Below are positions 33,650 through 43,880 of a stretch of DNA of 64,000 bases, one piece after another (position 1 is the first letter of the stretch; each line of letters opens with the position of its first letter). The stretch comes from Latrodectus hesperus (Eukaryota > Arthropoda > Arachnida > Araneae > Theridiidae): NCBI GenBank assembly GCA_037975125.1, contig CM075862.1:44754777-44818776 (forward strand), written 5' to 3'. The position numbers and the translations under genes were made by a program. The notes beneath the pieces are model-generated. The model was not told the DNA's origin. It was given only the letters and a program-made list of their open reading frames with translations, and did no database searches.

Positions 33650-33790
33650 TGTGAGCTGCAGCCGAATCGGTAGTTAAATGATTCGCTCTCTGTTCATCAA
33701 ATCGTGGGTTCGATACCCACCTATATCGTGAACTTTCATAGTGGTTCGGAGTCCATCTTAAACAACAATAGATCTCAAATATAGGTCAAA
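33650..33790 (+). mobile_element. Divergent tRNA-derived SINE (family A-like)
   Basis: GAGCTGCAGCCGAATCGGTA (box A-like), then GTGGGTTCGATACCCACC, a perfect T-arm-like hairpin, then tagtggttcggagtcca. The head is clear; the body is diverged. Confidence 0.65.
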
Positions 33791-34740
33791 ATAGCCATGC
33801 TTTTTTTCTCTGCAGCTTATTTAACTTCCTGTGATCTGTAAGTTTCGTCTTAAGCTGACCACCTAATTAGGACATATGCTTCGCACTCCAGGGCTCTGGG
33901 TCAGGTAAACTGATATGGGTGCTGTAGGCTTTATCTCACATGGGCTGTAGTGCCACCGGTTTTAGTGATCTGTAAAATATTTTAATCTTTTCCTTTAATG
34001 TAATCTTATTTTAAATCTTCTTCAAATCAAGAGTCTAAAAATATTTACACTTCTCTATTATTTTATTAATGATAATAGTTATAATAAGATACAAGTTTTC
34101 TTTATGCATTTATATATTTTAAAGATATATTTTTAGCTGAGTTATTCTTTGAGATATTTCATTAAAAGAAAAAATGAGGGTAAAATGAACCTATGTGATG
34201 ATCCTATGATCTCATGTCCAGGGACTCTGAAAGGAGCTGTTGCTCAGTGTCCCCAAATATCTCAAGGTGTCACCTCAGGACGTCTCAGTCGTATCTCATA
34301 AACTGAGAGTTATTTTTAAGACTTTAAATGAACTTTTTCATAACTTTAGAGTAGAAAGAAATTCATTTAATGTTCTTGCAGTTATTTTATTTAATGTTCA
34401 TCAGAGGAAATGAATTAATCATGTATAATTAACAATATGGATAGATCAGGATGGTTCAAACTGATGGACGGCTACATCCATCCACCATCAAATATCTCGT
34501 AATTTTTAGTACCATTCAAGTAATGATCTTGATATTTGTGATAATATTCTTCTGCCCATTCTCTATCAGGAGAGGTATATTAAAATATATGAATTCCCAA
34601 AGCACACACAAACCTCAGGAAGGTGGTCTTTGATTCATGAAGGATTATCGAGTTTGATTCTTCAAGGGGTTCTTTCTTCAAGTTTGACAAGTGAATCAGT
34701 TTTCAACGGTTTCAAGTAGTGCAGTTAAATGGTCACTTTT
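33791..34740. other. Intergenic sequence
   Basis: No gene assigned. Confidence 0.45.
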
Positions 34741-34744
34741 AAGT

Positions 34745-34918
34745 AGAGTGCCAAACTGGCACTGAAAAGTTAGAGCTCTGGTCTTTTACAAAATTATTCG
34801 GTGTTTCGAATACTACCAGGCATGGACATTTTATAATAGTTCGAAATTAGATTTAAGCTATGAATCCCGATCTAATTTGCTCACGTGTGCCAAAAATGAC
34901 CTTTTATTGAAAAAAAAG
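34745..34918 (+). mobile_element. Highly diverged SINE family A
   Basis: Box B remnant ttcggtgtttcgaatactac, then caggcatggacatt, gttcgaaattag and gtgccaaaaatgacc, in the family A order. Confidence 0.5.
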
Positions 34919-34969
34919 ATCATTCGAAGTAATGACCAAGGAAAGCGATGCTTGACTTTGGTGTTTTGA

Positions 34970-35062
34970 TAGGAGTTATGACAAACTCCTTAATAGTACA
35001 AAATGCTGATAAAATCAGAGGTGTCCAATGATATACAAACCCAACTCTAAGAAGAAGTAGAA
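34970..35062 (+). mobile_element. LINE 3' UTR fragment (composite element family)
   Basis: tagtacaaaatgctgataaaa, cagaggtgtccaatgatata and aaacccaactctaagaagaa match the reverse complement of 49054-49120. It ends in a GAA-rich tail. Confidence 0.7.
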
Positions 35063-35779
35063 GATGACAAACTCCTATTGCCTTTAGTTATTCTCTAAAA
35101 TAGGCGTGGTAAGAAAAATCATTTAAACCTCTCCTTCTCATCCTATTTTAGTAAATTTGGATTTTCAAATATATCCTAATTTCCAATGAGAAATATTTCT
35201 TGATTTCCTGTTTTGTTCTTAGAGGAAGAAAAAATTGACAATCAAGGGACCCGAGGAGTTATTTAAGGTGAGGTTTTGTATCAAAGATAAATATATAAAG
35301 ATGAAGTTCTTTGTCAAATATTCATATTTAAAATGTAAAAACAGGTGTAAAACTGTGGGATGAAACTATTTTCTAGAATTTCATTAATCATATAATTATC
35401 ACAGGATGTGTATTTATATTTGTATTTAATTTTATTGCATAACATTTTTAATGTATAATTTTAATACTTTTATTTTGGGTTTTGAATATTAGTATTGTTT
35501 AACTTACACTGTTGTTATTAATAAAGATATAAAATATATTTATAAATTAAAATTATGTTTATTTGTTATATATTAATAATCTTTTTTTAAATAATGTTTA
35601 GATATTATTATTCATGTTTCTGAAATCCTTTTTTTCTAAATTTAGCAAAGCCGAAGTTATAAAGGATTCAGTGTATTTTGCACTGCTGCGGTAAAAAAGA
35701 TGGGGAGAAATATTTTATTGAAACAATAATTGTTACAACAATTAGAAATCTTATAAAAGTTAATAGTGGCATATTGCAC
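35063..35779. other. Intergenic sequence
   Basis: No gene or repeat assigned. Confidence 0.5.
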
Positions 35780-35786
35780 GAAGAAT

Positions 35787-36038
35787 GGCACACGTGTCGA
35801 ATAATCCAGGTTGCCAAATTCTGAGTTTGGTGATTTTTTTGGAGGATTTTCTTGTGCATCTGACAACCTCATTTTTATTACGTCATAGATATGGAGACCT
35901 ATAAGAATTATGTAGAAAATTTTATTTTGGTAACCCTAGTATTTACGTCATCACGCACGTCACGATACGTCATCTTGGTAACATATCTTCATCGCCAAAA
36001 AAATTCAGAATTTAGCATCCTGGATTATACTGTTCCTG
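35787..36038. mobile_element. MITE family M, copy 1
   Basis: Left end ggcacacgtgtcg, aataatccagg, gccaaattctga; right end ttcagaattta, tcctggattata. The ends are inverted repeats, with an interior rich in cgtca motifs. The flanks gaagaatg and gaacaata are compatible with a decayed 8-bp TSD. Confidence 0.75.
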
Positions 36039-36325
36039 AACAATAAATATGTTTTAAAATGACCCAGTGTTTACAGTCTGTGTATTTTCAAAACTTAAAC
36101 TTAAAAAACTAGAAGTAATCGGTAGAGATGTTATCAAAAAAATAGTCCAATTTAAGGAAGCAATATGATTTAATATAATATTAAAATAAAGTTTTATTTT
36201 ATTTTACAAATGCCGAACAATTGCACTTAAGCGATTAGCTCATAGAACCTGCAATACTTCTTGAAAATGTCTTCATACTGAGTAAATATAGTACAATTAT
36301 TTAAATGTTCAAAAGTCATTGATTG

Positions 36326-36570
36326 GGCTCAGGTGCCAAATTCTGATTCTGAGATTGACGATTTTTTGGCGAATTTTCTTATGTGTCTAGCAACCTCGTT
36401 TTTATTGCGTCATACATATAGAGACCTATGAGAATTACGCAGAAAATTCTATTTTGGTAAACCTAGTATTTACGTCATCGCGCACGTCCCGATACGTCAT
36501 CTTGGCAACATTTATTCACCGCCAAAAAAAATTCAGAACTTGGAATCATGGATTATACGGCACCTGTGCT
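36326..36570. mobile_element. MITE family M, copy 2, with perfect 8-bp TSD
   Basis: The flanks attgattg at 36318-36325 and 36571-36578 are identical. The right end is intact (ggattatacggcacctgtgct). The left end has lost 17 bp between two TGCC repeats (aggtgcc joined straight to aaattctga), as if by slippage. Confidence 0.85.
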
Positions 36571-36574
36571 ATTG

Positions 36575-37320
36575 ATTGATTAGAATCACACAAAACACAG
36601 TTTGGGAAATCTACTACTTTCACTCTTTAGACAGGGTCCTGCTAGCAGTCATGTCCATTCAGTCCTCTAAATAGAGCCACCGCAATCTTTCTTGGAAAAT
36701 TGAGAACAATTTTCTCTAACCTCACAATCTATTATCTCTAATTCCTTGTGAGTTGAATTATACCAGAAGAGTTTTTCCAACAGTCAGGTTTATAAACAAT
36801 TTAGTAGTGTGAGAAAAATGCGGGGAAGATATATAGGTTGTTCTATAAAGCTTTCTTCTTAACCAATGTATCAGCTTTTTCATTGTTCATAATTCCACAA
36901 TGGGCAAAAATCCGTAGGAAGGAAATTCTGTGCCTTAAGCAAGGGTCTACATTCTAAAATTCCTTGGGAGCTATTTTGATTCTACAAAAGGGCTTGAAGC
37001 GCACATTTAGAATATGATAATATAACAGCTCTTATAAAAGAGTGGCCGCGAATTGATAGTTGTTGAATAGCCACAGCAATATATTCGATTTCACCATCGA
37101 AGGCTATATTATTAAAGTGAATGCGATTTTCTCTAGAAGCTGAAGGTCATTTATATCATATCTTATAATATGCGAATGTGATGGCTATAAATCGATCCTG
37201 TTTACTTAAACGTTTCTTCGAAACCGACCACAAAAAATATAGAGAATATGCTTGGACTTTGCTGTTTGAGGGAATTAACACAAAAATTAATTATCATCAG
37301 GCAGCATCTTTCTAGAAAAG
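36575..37320 (-). mobile_element. LINE RNase H and tail, heavily decayed
   Basis: The minus strand shows in order AFDGEIEYIAVAIQQLSIRG (Glu motif), AVILSYSKCALQALL (SDS-like, Asp lost to Tyr), FAHCGIMNNEKADTLVKK (last Asp motif), then RKIAVALFRGLNGHDC and KVVDFPNCV (start of the Cys/His tail). Many stops and frameshifts. It abuts MITE copy 2, whose right TSD is at 36571-36578, so the MITE may have inserted at its 3' edge. Confidence 0.65.
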
Positions 37321-37930
37321 AAGTACCTTGTTAAGAGAGAAATATTCAATATATTCATTGTTATATTTAATTCTTTTGTAATTATTACTTATTTTAGAAT
37401 ATTGTTCATTTCATTTACATTAAACGTGTTTATTTATTTATTTTTTTAATGAGCATCCAAATATTTGAAAAGCGAAAAATATTAGAGATATGAAGCTTGG
37501 TATATATGATTTCTATAATTACAAAATAAGAGAACGACATGAAAACATTTCAGAAGTCAGTCGTGGCTAAGAGCCATGGAAGAGTTTGTCTTTCGAAAAA
37601 ATTTTGTTATACGGAGCTAATGCCATTGTGTATCAAATAGTTGGAATCATGCTATTTAATAAACAATGGCATTGGTTTCGTATGTGTGTCGTGACAGCAT
37701 CTGCTGTCCCAGTTTACTTTTTATCTGTCATGGGATCTAATAGCACCAGATTGTCACGTGACCAAATGATGTCGTTTCCTTTTACCTTATTATGTCTTTC
37801 TCATGATATTTAAGTCAGTGAAAACTAACTCACTGTGAAGGATGAGTCTTCCGGAATTTCAAACGAAATAATCTACCTTTTTATACTAAGTAAAAGACTG
37901 AGTTTAAAGTGAACCCACAAAAGATTTTTT

Positions 37931-38156
37931 GGCACAGGTGCCGTATAATCCAGGATGCCAAATTCTGAGATTGGTGATTTTTTGGCGGATTTTCTTATGT
38001 ATCTGGCAACCTCGTTTTTATTACGTCATACATATAGAGACCTATAAGAATTATGCAGAAAATTCTATTTTGTTAACCCTAATATTTACATCATCTTGGC
38101 AACACTTCTTCATTGCCAAAAAAAATTCAGAATTTGGAATCATGTATTATACGCTT
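37931..38156. mobile_element. MITE family M, copy 3
   Basis: Best left end of the family: ggcacaggtgccgtataatc. The right end is cut after gtattatacg, losing the last 10-12 bp. A central part of about 18 bp is missing relative to copy 1. Confidence 0.78.
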
Positions 38157-38159
38157 TTT

Positions 38160-39260
38160 ATTCATCCTAAATACAGCAGAAAATATTAAATGGGACTAAA
38201 GTTCTTTTTAACGAAATGGTCTGAGAAATAGATTGAACAAGAAGACGAAAATTCCAATCGTAAGATGGTTGGTTATGTAAAAATAAATCCAACAACATTT
38301 TTATTTCTAACAAATTTTCCTATCAGTGTATTATTTTCATTTTTACATATTTTGTGTTCTTATATATTTGTAAAAATATAAAAGGAAAAATACAAGAAAA
38401 TGAGTCTGAAATGAATTTTCCAATAATCTCATTTTTATGTTCATTACATTAAACATCACCAACATTATTATTAACTACTTTTGCCTTGATAATATATTTA
38501 TTGCTTAGAGCCTATATTGAAATATTTAAACAATTTATACATTGTAATACCAGAAGGTTAGGATATTTCAATGTCAATGTGCAATGTTGTCACCCCTAAT
38601 AAATACCGCAACTCAACAAGGCATTGGCTCAACAAGAATTTTCAAGAAAAAAGCTAAATTACTGTCTCTATTGTTACGTATACTTGCGAAAGTGTTCCCA
38701 GAGCAGGATTCTTCATAGTACTAAACTTTTCTATCAGTGAGAATATTTGTTTGGGAATCATGATAACAATCCTTCATTACAATTATCCCAAGTGTTTTTG
38801 GAAATGAATAAAATTAAAAACATTTTTAAAACTACGCAATGACGTATTGTTATCCTGAGAAACTTCACAATTGCTTGAGCTCAGGAAATCTTTGAATGTA
38901 TGTAATTTGTTTTCACATAATTGAACGCAACTATTTCCTGTCGAGTATTAGCTGATTTTTTTATTAGAAGACACATCTTATACTATCATGAATAAATGGC
39001 CAACAGCTTACTCTTGTTGAGAACTTTAGTCCATGATGTTCAGATACACTCAATCATAGTAACTGGAACTGCGACTGACCTAATCAAGTAATGTTCTTAA
39101 AGTCATGTAGAATGTAATTAACTTTATAATGAGTTCCAAAGAGACGCTACAGCCGACAGCATGCTGGTAGAAAAAGCAACTATGTCATTCTTTTGATGAC
39201 TTATCTCAGTATTGTCAAATTTAGCTATGCTACACAAGCCTCTCACATATCATTGTTGAA
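38160..39260. other. Intergenic sequence
   Basis: No gene or repeat assigned. Confidence 0.5.
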
Positions 39261-39261
39261 T

Positions 39262-39535
39262 GATGAGGACATGATGGCCTAATTGGTTAGGTTGTCGTTC
39301 AATGTCGGAAAGTAATGAATTCGAATCTTGATTTGAAGAACTATCTTGCTCACTAAAGGCGACTGAGGTACATTAAATAAGTTGAGGTTGCAATGTCCTT
39401 CAAGTGAAATGTCGGCAGATCAAATATTTGGGAGTCTGCTGTTTAGTCACTGCTTCTGAATTACGATTACTACCATCTGGCAGCAACCATTTAACTGTTA
39501 GCTCCCAATAAAAGGTTAAGAACCATTCACACACA
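39262..39535 (+). mobile_element. SINE family D with (AC)n tail
   Basis: tRNA-like head GATGGCCTAATTGGTTAGGT and TGAATTCGAATCTTG, then CTCACTAAAGGCGACTGAGG, TTGCAATGTCCTTCAAGTGA, and a short (AC)n end. It matches 62385-62696 throughout, including the (AC)n end. Confidence 0.78.
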
Positions 39536-39540
39536 CACAA

Positions 39541-40135
39541 TATTAAGTGTTATGAAAGTTTGATGAAGACGTAGTAGTCTCAGCGAAAACTAACGTTGCT
39601 TATTGCGTTGTCCATGGTGGGATATGAATCTTAAAATTATGTATTCTCCGTTTACTTTTGACAGTGGGTAGTAAGATAAGTAGAATACCCAAATGATTTC
39701 AGAGAGGAAATATTCAATGTACATATCACTAGTATTACTTTTTGTTATGTGATCCTGTACTTAGAACTCTTTCACTATTATACTAATGAAGGTCTTGACA
39801 ATGCACTTCCAGAATGTCAGCAATATTTTAACACCTACTTTTCAATGCCAGACAAATTTTTATTATTTTATTATATTGGCACAGATGCCCCTACACAACT
39901 GTGTGGGCTATGCAAATTTAATAAGTTATTCGCTCTCTAAAGTACGGTACATCTTATTAGGAACGAAAAAGCATAACTTTCTATTATATATAGTTAGAAT
40001 AGGGATATTGAAATTACAAAAGCATGTCTTTATTTTGATTTTGACAGAATGAATGAGGAAATTTTCTAATGCTTAAAGAAGCTGGAAGCTATAGGATAAA
40101 TTACGTAGACAAAAAATTAGAGAAAAGCATTTCAT
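39541..40135. other. Intergenic sequence
   Basis: Open frames of up to 88 codons on the + strand look random. Confidence 0.4.
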
Positions 40136-40139
40136 TTTC

Positions 40140-40446
40140 TCAAAACATGGAATTACCAGAATTTTTTTAAAGGGCATGAGTATATATCCTGATGAAGCTA
40201 GATCACAGTATAGAAACTGCCCAGATGTCCAACCGTTCACACCAAAACACGTTTTTGCATGCCCATCTTTCTCTCCAAATGTACTAAATCTTGGTTTAGT
40301 AACTCTTATGGACCTATTACAAGAAATATTCATAGCCAAGACAATTCTCATTTACGCAGTCGCGATTCTTGCCACTTACGGAGATGTCCAGTGATTTTTA
40401 CTTTTCTTTTTTTGCTCGATCTATGGACACGACAACAACAACAACA
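40140..40446 (+). mobile_element. LINE ORF2 C-terminal end with (CAA)n tail
   Basis: The + strand frame ending at 40394 reads SQYRNCPDVQPFTPKHVFAC, PSFSP, then EIFIAKTILIYAVAILATYG and stop. This fits the Cys/His tail (CPxx...TPxHxFxCP) common in arthropod RNase H LINEs. It is followed within 35 bp by (ACA)n at 40429-40446. 5'-truncated, no TSD seen. Confidence 0.7.
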
Positions 40447-41029
40447 TCAGGAAATTTTTCATCATCAACTCGACATTTTGGTGCAATGGAATTTCGCAAA
40501 TCACAGTTCTGAGACAATGAAGCTTTTTTAAATGAATAAATAAATAAACGATAACAATTACACACTTTATGTAATTAGAAACTATAAAGTTTAGTAAAGA
40601 TAAAGGAAGGAGGACATAGAGCTGTATGTCTTTTATGATTTTTATCAATTTGATTAAATTTTTTTGGGTATTTTCTTTACATATAACTGATTAAACGTTA
40701 TATAAAAATTATTTAAAATTAAATGCGTTTTATTTTTACAATTAGAATTATAATATTAATTAATGGATCGAATTGAATGGAATTCATAAATTTTACAATC
40801 CGTTTCCATGTTTGCGAAATTTTGTTGATTTTGTATAATTATAACAATCTTAATGTTCGTATACTAAGCAAATTCAATTCATTGGAATAAAATGAGACAC
40901 AGAATCTTTAAGCATAGTTTAATTCGACACATTTCAGTACATCGAAATACCTAATTTCTTTTAGCTGATATGATTGCTGAATGGTCAGCTTTTGTTGCAA
41001 CAACATATTTCCCTGTATCTTGTTCAGAT

Positions 41030-41155
41030 TTGGACTATACCAGTTAGGTGGGAATTTTTGCAATTTAGAAGCAAGGATCAAACAGAAGATCCCCAACGCT
41101 TGACCTTGCCATCTCCAGAGGCATTGAAGGTCATTGCGACCTATTTAACATGATT
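41030..41155 (-). mobile_element. SINE family D body fragment
   Basis: Minus strand: GTCGCAATGACCTTCAATGC, CTGGAGATGGCAAGG and TGATCCTTGCTTCTAAATTG, matching the family D body. Confidence 0.5.
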
Positions 41156-41179
41156 TAGAGGTTTTTATCAGAGAAAAAG

Positions 41180-41606
41180 AGCAGCCTCTGTAAGTGGTGA
41201 GACACGAGCACCAATTCACTGATATATATTGAACTGTATTCCATTAGAAGACCTTCTGACAGGCAAATTTGGCTCATTTTCTCGAGTCATCCCTAGTATC
41301 AAGCAGATTGTCCTGGAAGATCCCTTGCTTTTGATTGTGATAGATATGTTCAGACAACACTTTCTCGATTCTTCAGTGGACACCTGAAAGGACTTAACAT
41401 TCGATAGAGGTCTTTAGGTGCACCCGAATTGACCTAAATGTCAAAATGAACCGGCATCATCGGCACATATCCTTAAGTTCCTGGGGTTGTCTCTTGCGGA
41501 CTTATATAGGTCTCCTACGCTTGTTTTCGACTTTCTGAAAGTAAATGGAGTCGTGGACCTCGTGTAGTATATTCCTAAGAAGGTTAGAAAGAAGAAGAAG
41601 TAGAAG
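41180..41606 (+). mobile_element. LINE 3' coding remnant with GAA-rich tail
   Basis: The + strand reads TTLSRFFSGHLKGLTF across a small frameshift, then PKCQNEPASSAHILKF, LADLYRSPTLVFDFLKVNGV and VDLV. This is the C-terminal Cys/His region, with one Cys changed (HILKF for HILDC), of the same broad family as 1801-2313. Several stops. It ends in gaagaagaagtagaag. Confidence 0.7.
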
Positions 41607-41637
41607 TTCTTAGTGATTAATGTGAATTTTTGATTAA

Positions 41638-41710
41638 AGCGAAATTTGAATTCACCATCTTCTGATAGTGAGAACGACGCCTTAATTAACCAAACCACCG
41701 TTGTTTTCCA
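41638..41710 (-). mobile_element. SINE family D head
   Basis: Minus strand: GTGGTTTGGTTAATTAAGGC, CTCACTATCAGAAGATGG, TGAATTCAAATTTCG. tRNA-like box A and B remnants. Confidence 0.5.
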
Positions 41711-41889
41711 ATGGAGTTTGCATGAAGTTGGTCTCATTGTGCCACCTAGAGCTACATGCATGAATAACACATTCTCGACTCCCAAAACGTGCCACTGGCC
41801 CATAACATGCCACAGGCCAGAGGTACCATTTCATTTAAAAGACATTGAGACTACAATATATCGTGCTTGAATTCCCCTTTAGTGAACAC

Positions 41890-41985
41890 GACAGATTTTA
41901 GATTAAATAGAGATTCGAACTTGTTACCTTGAGACAATGACAGCGACGTCTTAAACAACCAGATCACAGTGGCCTCTCACACAGC
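41890..41985 (-). mobile_element. SINE family D head
   Basis: Minus strand: GAGGCCACTGTGATCTGGTT, GTCGCTGTCATTGTCTCAAG, AAGTTCGAATCTC. It resembles the heads at 17160-17215 and 39262. Confidence 0.55.
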
Positions 41986-42895
41986 TAGTCATTACTTTAT
42001 TAGAACGTAGATGATTCGATTCTTGTTTGGAGATGCATGTTTGCTGTGATCCAAAATCCATTTTATTTGATAAGTCCAATCAGAATTCATCAAAAATATT
42101 TTGTTATCTTATTTGATATAATACATTAGCAAATCAAATCCACCCCTTTTCATGAATCTTAGCTTCCAATCCAGCAAGTGTATAGTTTCTCTTTCATAGA
42201 TAAATTGCTTTTTTACTATGCATGGCATTATTGAATGGAATCAGGACATCAGTTTCAGCTAACTTAAAACGTAAATTTAGTTCCATTTTTTGATAACAAA
42301 GCTTATAAATGATCTAAATCATAATTAACGCTGATTCGAATGCACTAAAAATATAACAGATGCCACGATGTACATCATTCCGGAACTATTCTTGCTTCAA
42401 GAACACAGTTGTTTATTTTTCCTTTTTAAAATTGAATGCGCAACTATTTGGGATAGAGAAAATATATATGACGTGTTGGTTTCCCTTGCTCTTTCTACAT
42501 CTTTGCTCAGTGCAAATTTCCAAAACATAATAATAAATATTAATAATGATCATTATTTTTTCTCAATTTTTTAAAAGCATTGTTTTTGCCTACTGCAACG
42601 AATGCTTGTTTGCCTTTCTTATTATGCTCAAGATTGGAAATGTATTGAAACGTGATGGAAAGAAGTCCTGACTTTAATATTTTTATTGTAACTTTTCAAT
42701 TAAATTGGAATTCTCAAACTTTCTATATTCTCTTCTCATTCGATTAGATTTTAATTGATTTATAGATGAGGCCTCACTTTATATTAATAAAAAAATATTT
42801 TGAACAAACCTAAGTAAGAAAATATCATTAAAAACTAATATTTTCTGCCCTGTAGCAGGCAAGTCACACACTTTCCCACAAGCATAAGTATGATT
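41986..42895. other. Intergenic sequence
   Basis: No gene or repeat assigned. Confidence 0.5.
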
Positions 42896-42896
42896 G

Positions 42897-42914
42897 TGTG
42901 TGTGTGTATATACA

Positions 42915-42974
<60 letters not shown>
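42897..42974. repeat. (TG)n-(TA)n microsatellite
   Basis: Short TG run, then ta/ca mixture, then about 50 bp of TA. Confidence 0.95.
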
Positions 42975-42977
<3 letters not shown>

Positions 42978-43419
42978 CTAATAGAACTATATATTATTCC
43001 GTATAAAATTATTGTGTGCAGCTTAATGTTGAATCGTTCGACATAATTGCTCTTCAGAAATATTCTTTATAATGTGATTATTTTCAATGGTTATTTAATA
43101 TTTTTATATGATGACAATATGCCTGTTTATTAGATTGCGATAATTAATTATAAATTATAAATTTCTGCAGGCAACTTGTGCTTACAAATAAAAATATGTC
43201 TGTTTGCAAATAAACATAATTAAAAAAATATTCGGTATGCGATTTCCATCGCGGTTGGTAAGTGTCTATTTCAAGGGAATGCATAGGACCACAGTACCCC
43301 AATTCATCCCTCTAACAAAATGTACAATAGAAGTTTATTGAATAACACCCGCTCGATGTATATTGAATACACACGCCAAAATAAAAAAAAATAATAAATA
43401 AAAAAAAGGAAAGAAAAAA

Positions 43420-43880
43420 GAGAAAGATCCCTTCCCGCTATCTTTCTGTCACGTGCACGAGAGTGAAAATCACATTCAACAGGCTATCTCCATAAAAACT
43501 TCGCCTATCGGCGGAACAGTAATAGCCACTCTTGGCGATCGAAAAAGAATTTGGGGTTTCCTCATGGTAACCCTATGAAGGGCTTCCACCCTCCAGCGCG
43601 TCTCGTACACATAGCTATAAAAAATAAAGTTCTTTTTTAGTTCTTTTCGAGCGGCTGAAAGAACGGTCCGTAGACAGTGGCGTCCAATGCGTCTAAAAGG
43701 GAGCGTCGCGCACTGAATGAGCCGCTCTCTCACGTGTTACGCGTACGCACTTTTTCCTCTGCTTTTTTGATGCTTGTGTGTTGTTTATATTACCGCGTGT
43801 GTTAATCATGTGCCAGGTATAACCAATAACGACAGAGAGGCGAGTTATTGAGGCTGATATTGGATGATTTTACTTTGCCG
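43420..43880 (+). promoter_or_regulatory. CpG-rich island, probable promoter and untranslated first exon
   Basis: GC and CpG content rise sharply against the AT-rich surroundings (gcgcgtctcg, gagcgtcgcgcac, acgcgtacgc). It holds two E-box palindromes CACGTG (43450-43455, 43731-43736), a TATA-like tataaaaa at 43616-43623, and ends in a consensus splice donor gccg|gtgagt with the exon boundary at 43880. This arrangement suggests transcription to the right, starting between about 43640 and 43800. A bidirectional promoter is possible. No long open frame is found inside. The downstream gene is not proven. Confidence 0.5.

Noticed and set aside
37586..37813. 75-codon + strand frame with hydrophobic stretches
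   Set aside because: No homologous motif or splice support. T-rich DNA readily gives hydrophobic frames.
39749..40052. Two overlapping + strand frames of 63 and 88 codons
   Set aside because: No motif seen; the two frames overlap in different phases and lie just before a LINE end.
43476..43733. 85-codon minus-strand frame in the CpG-rich island
   Set aside because: No ATG start in the frame and no motif. Few stops are expected because the block is GC-rich.
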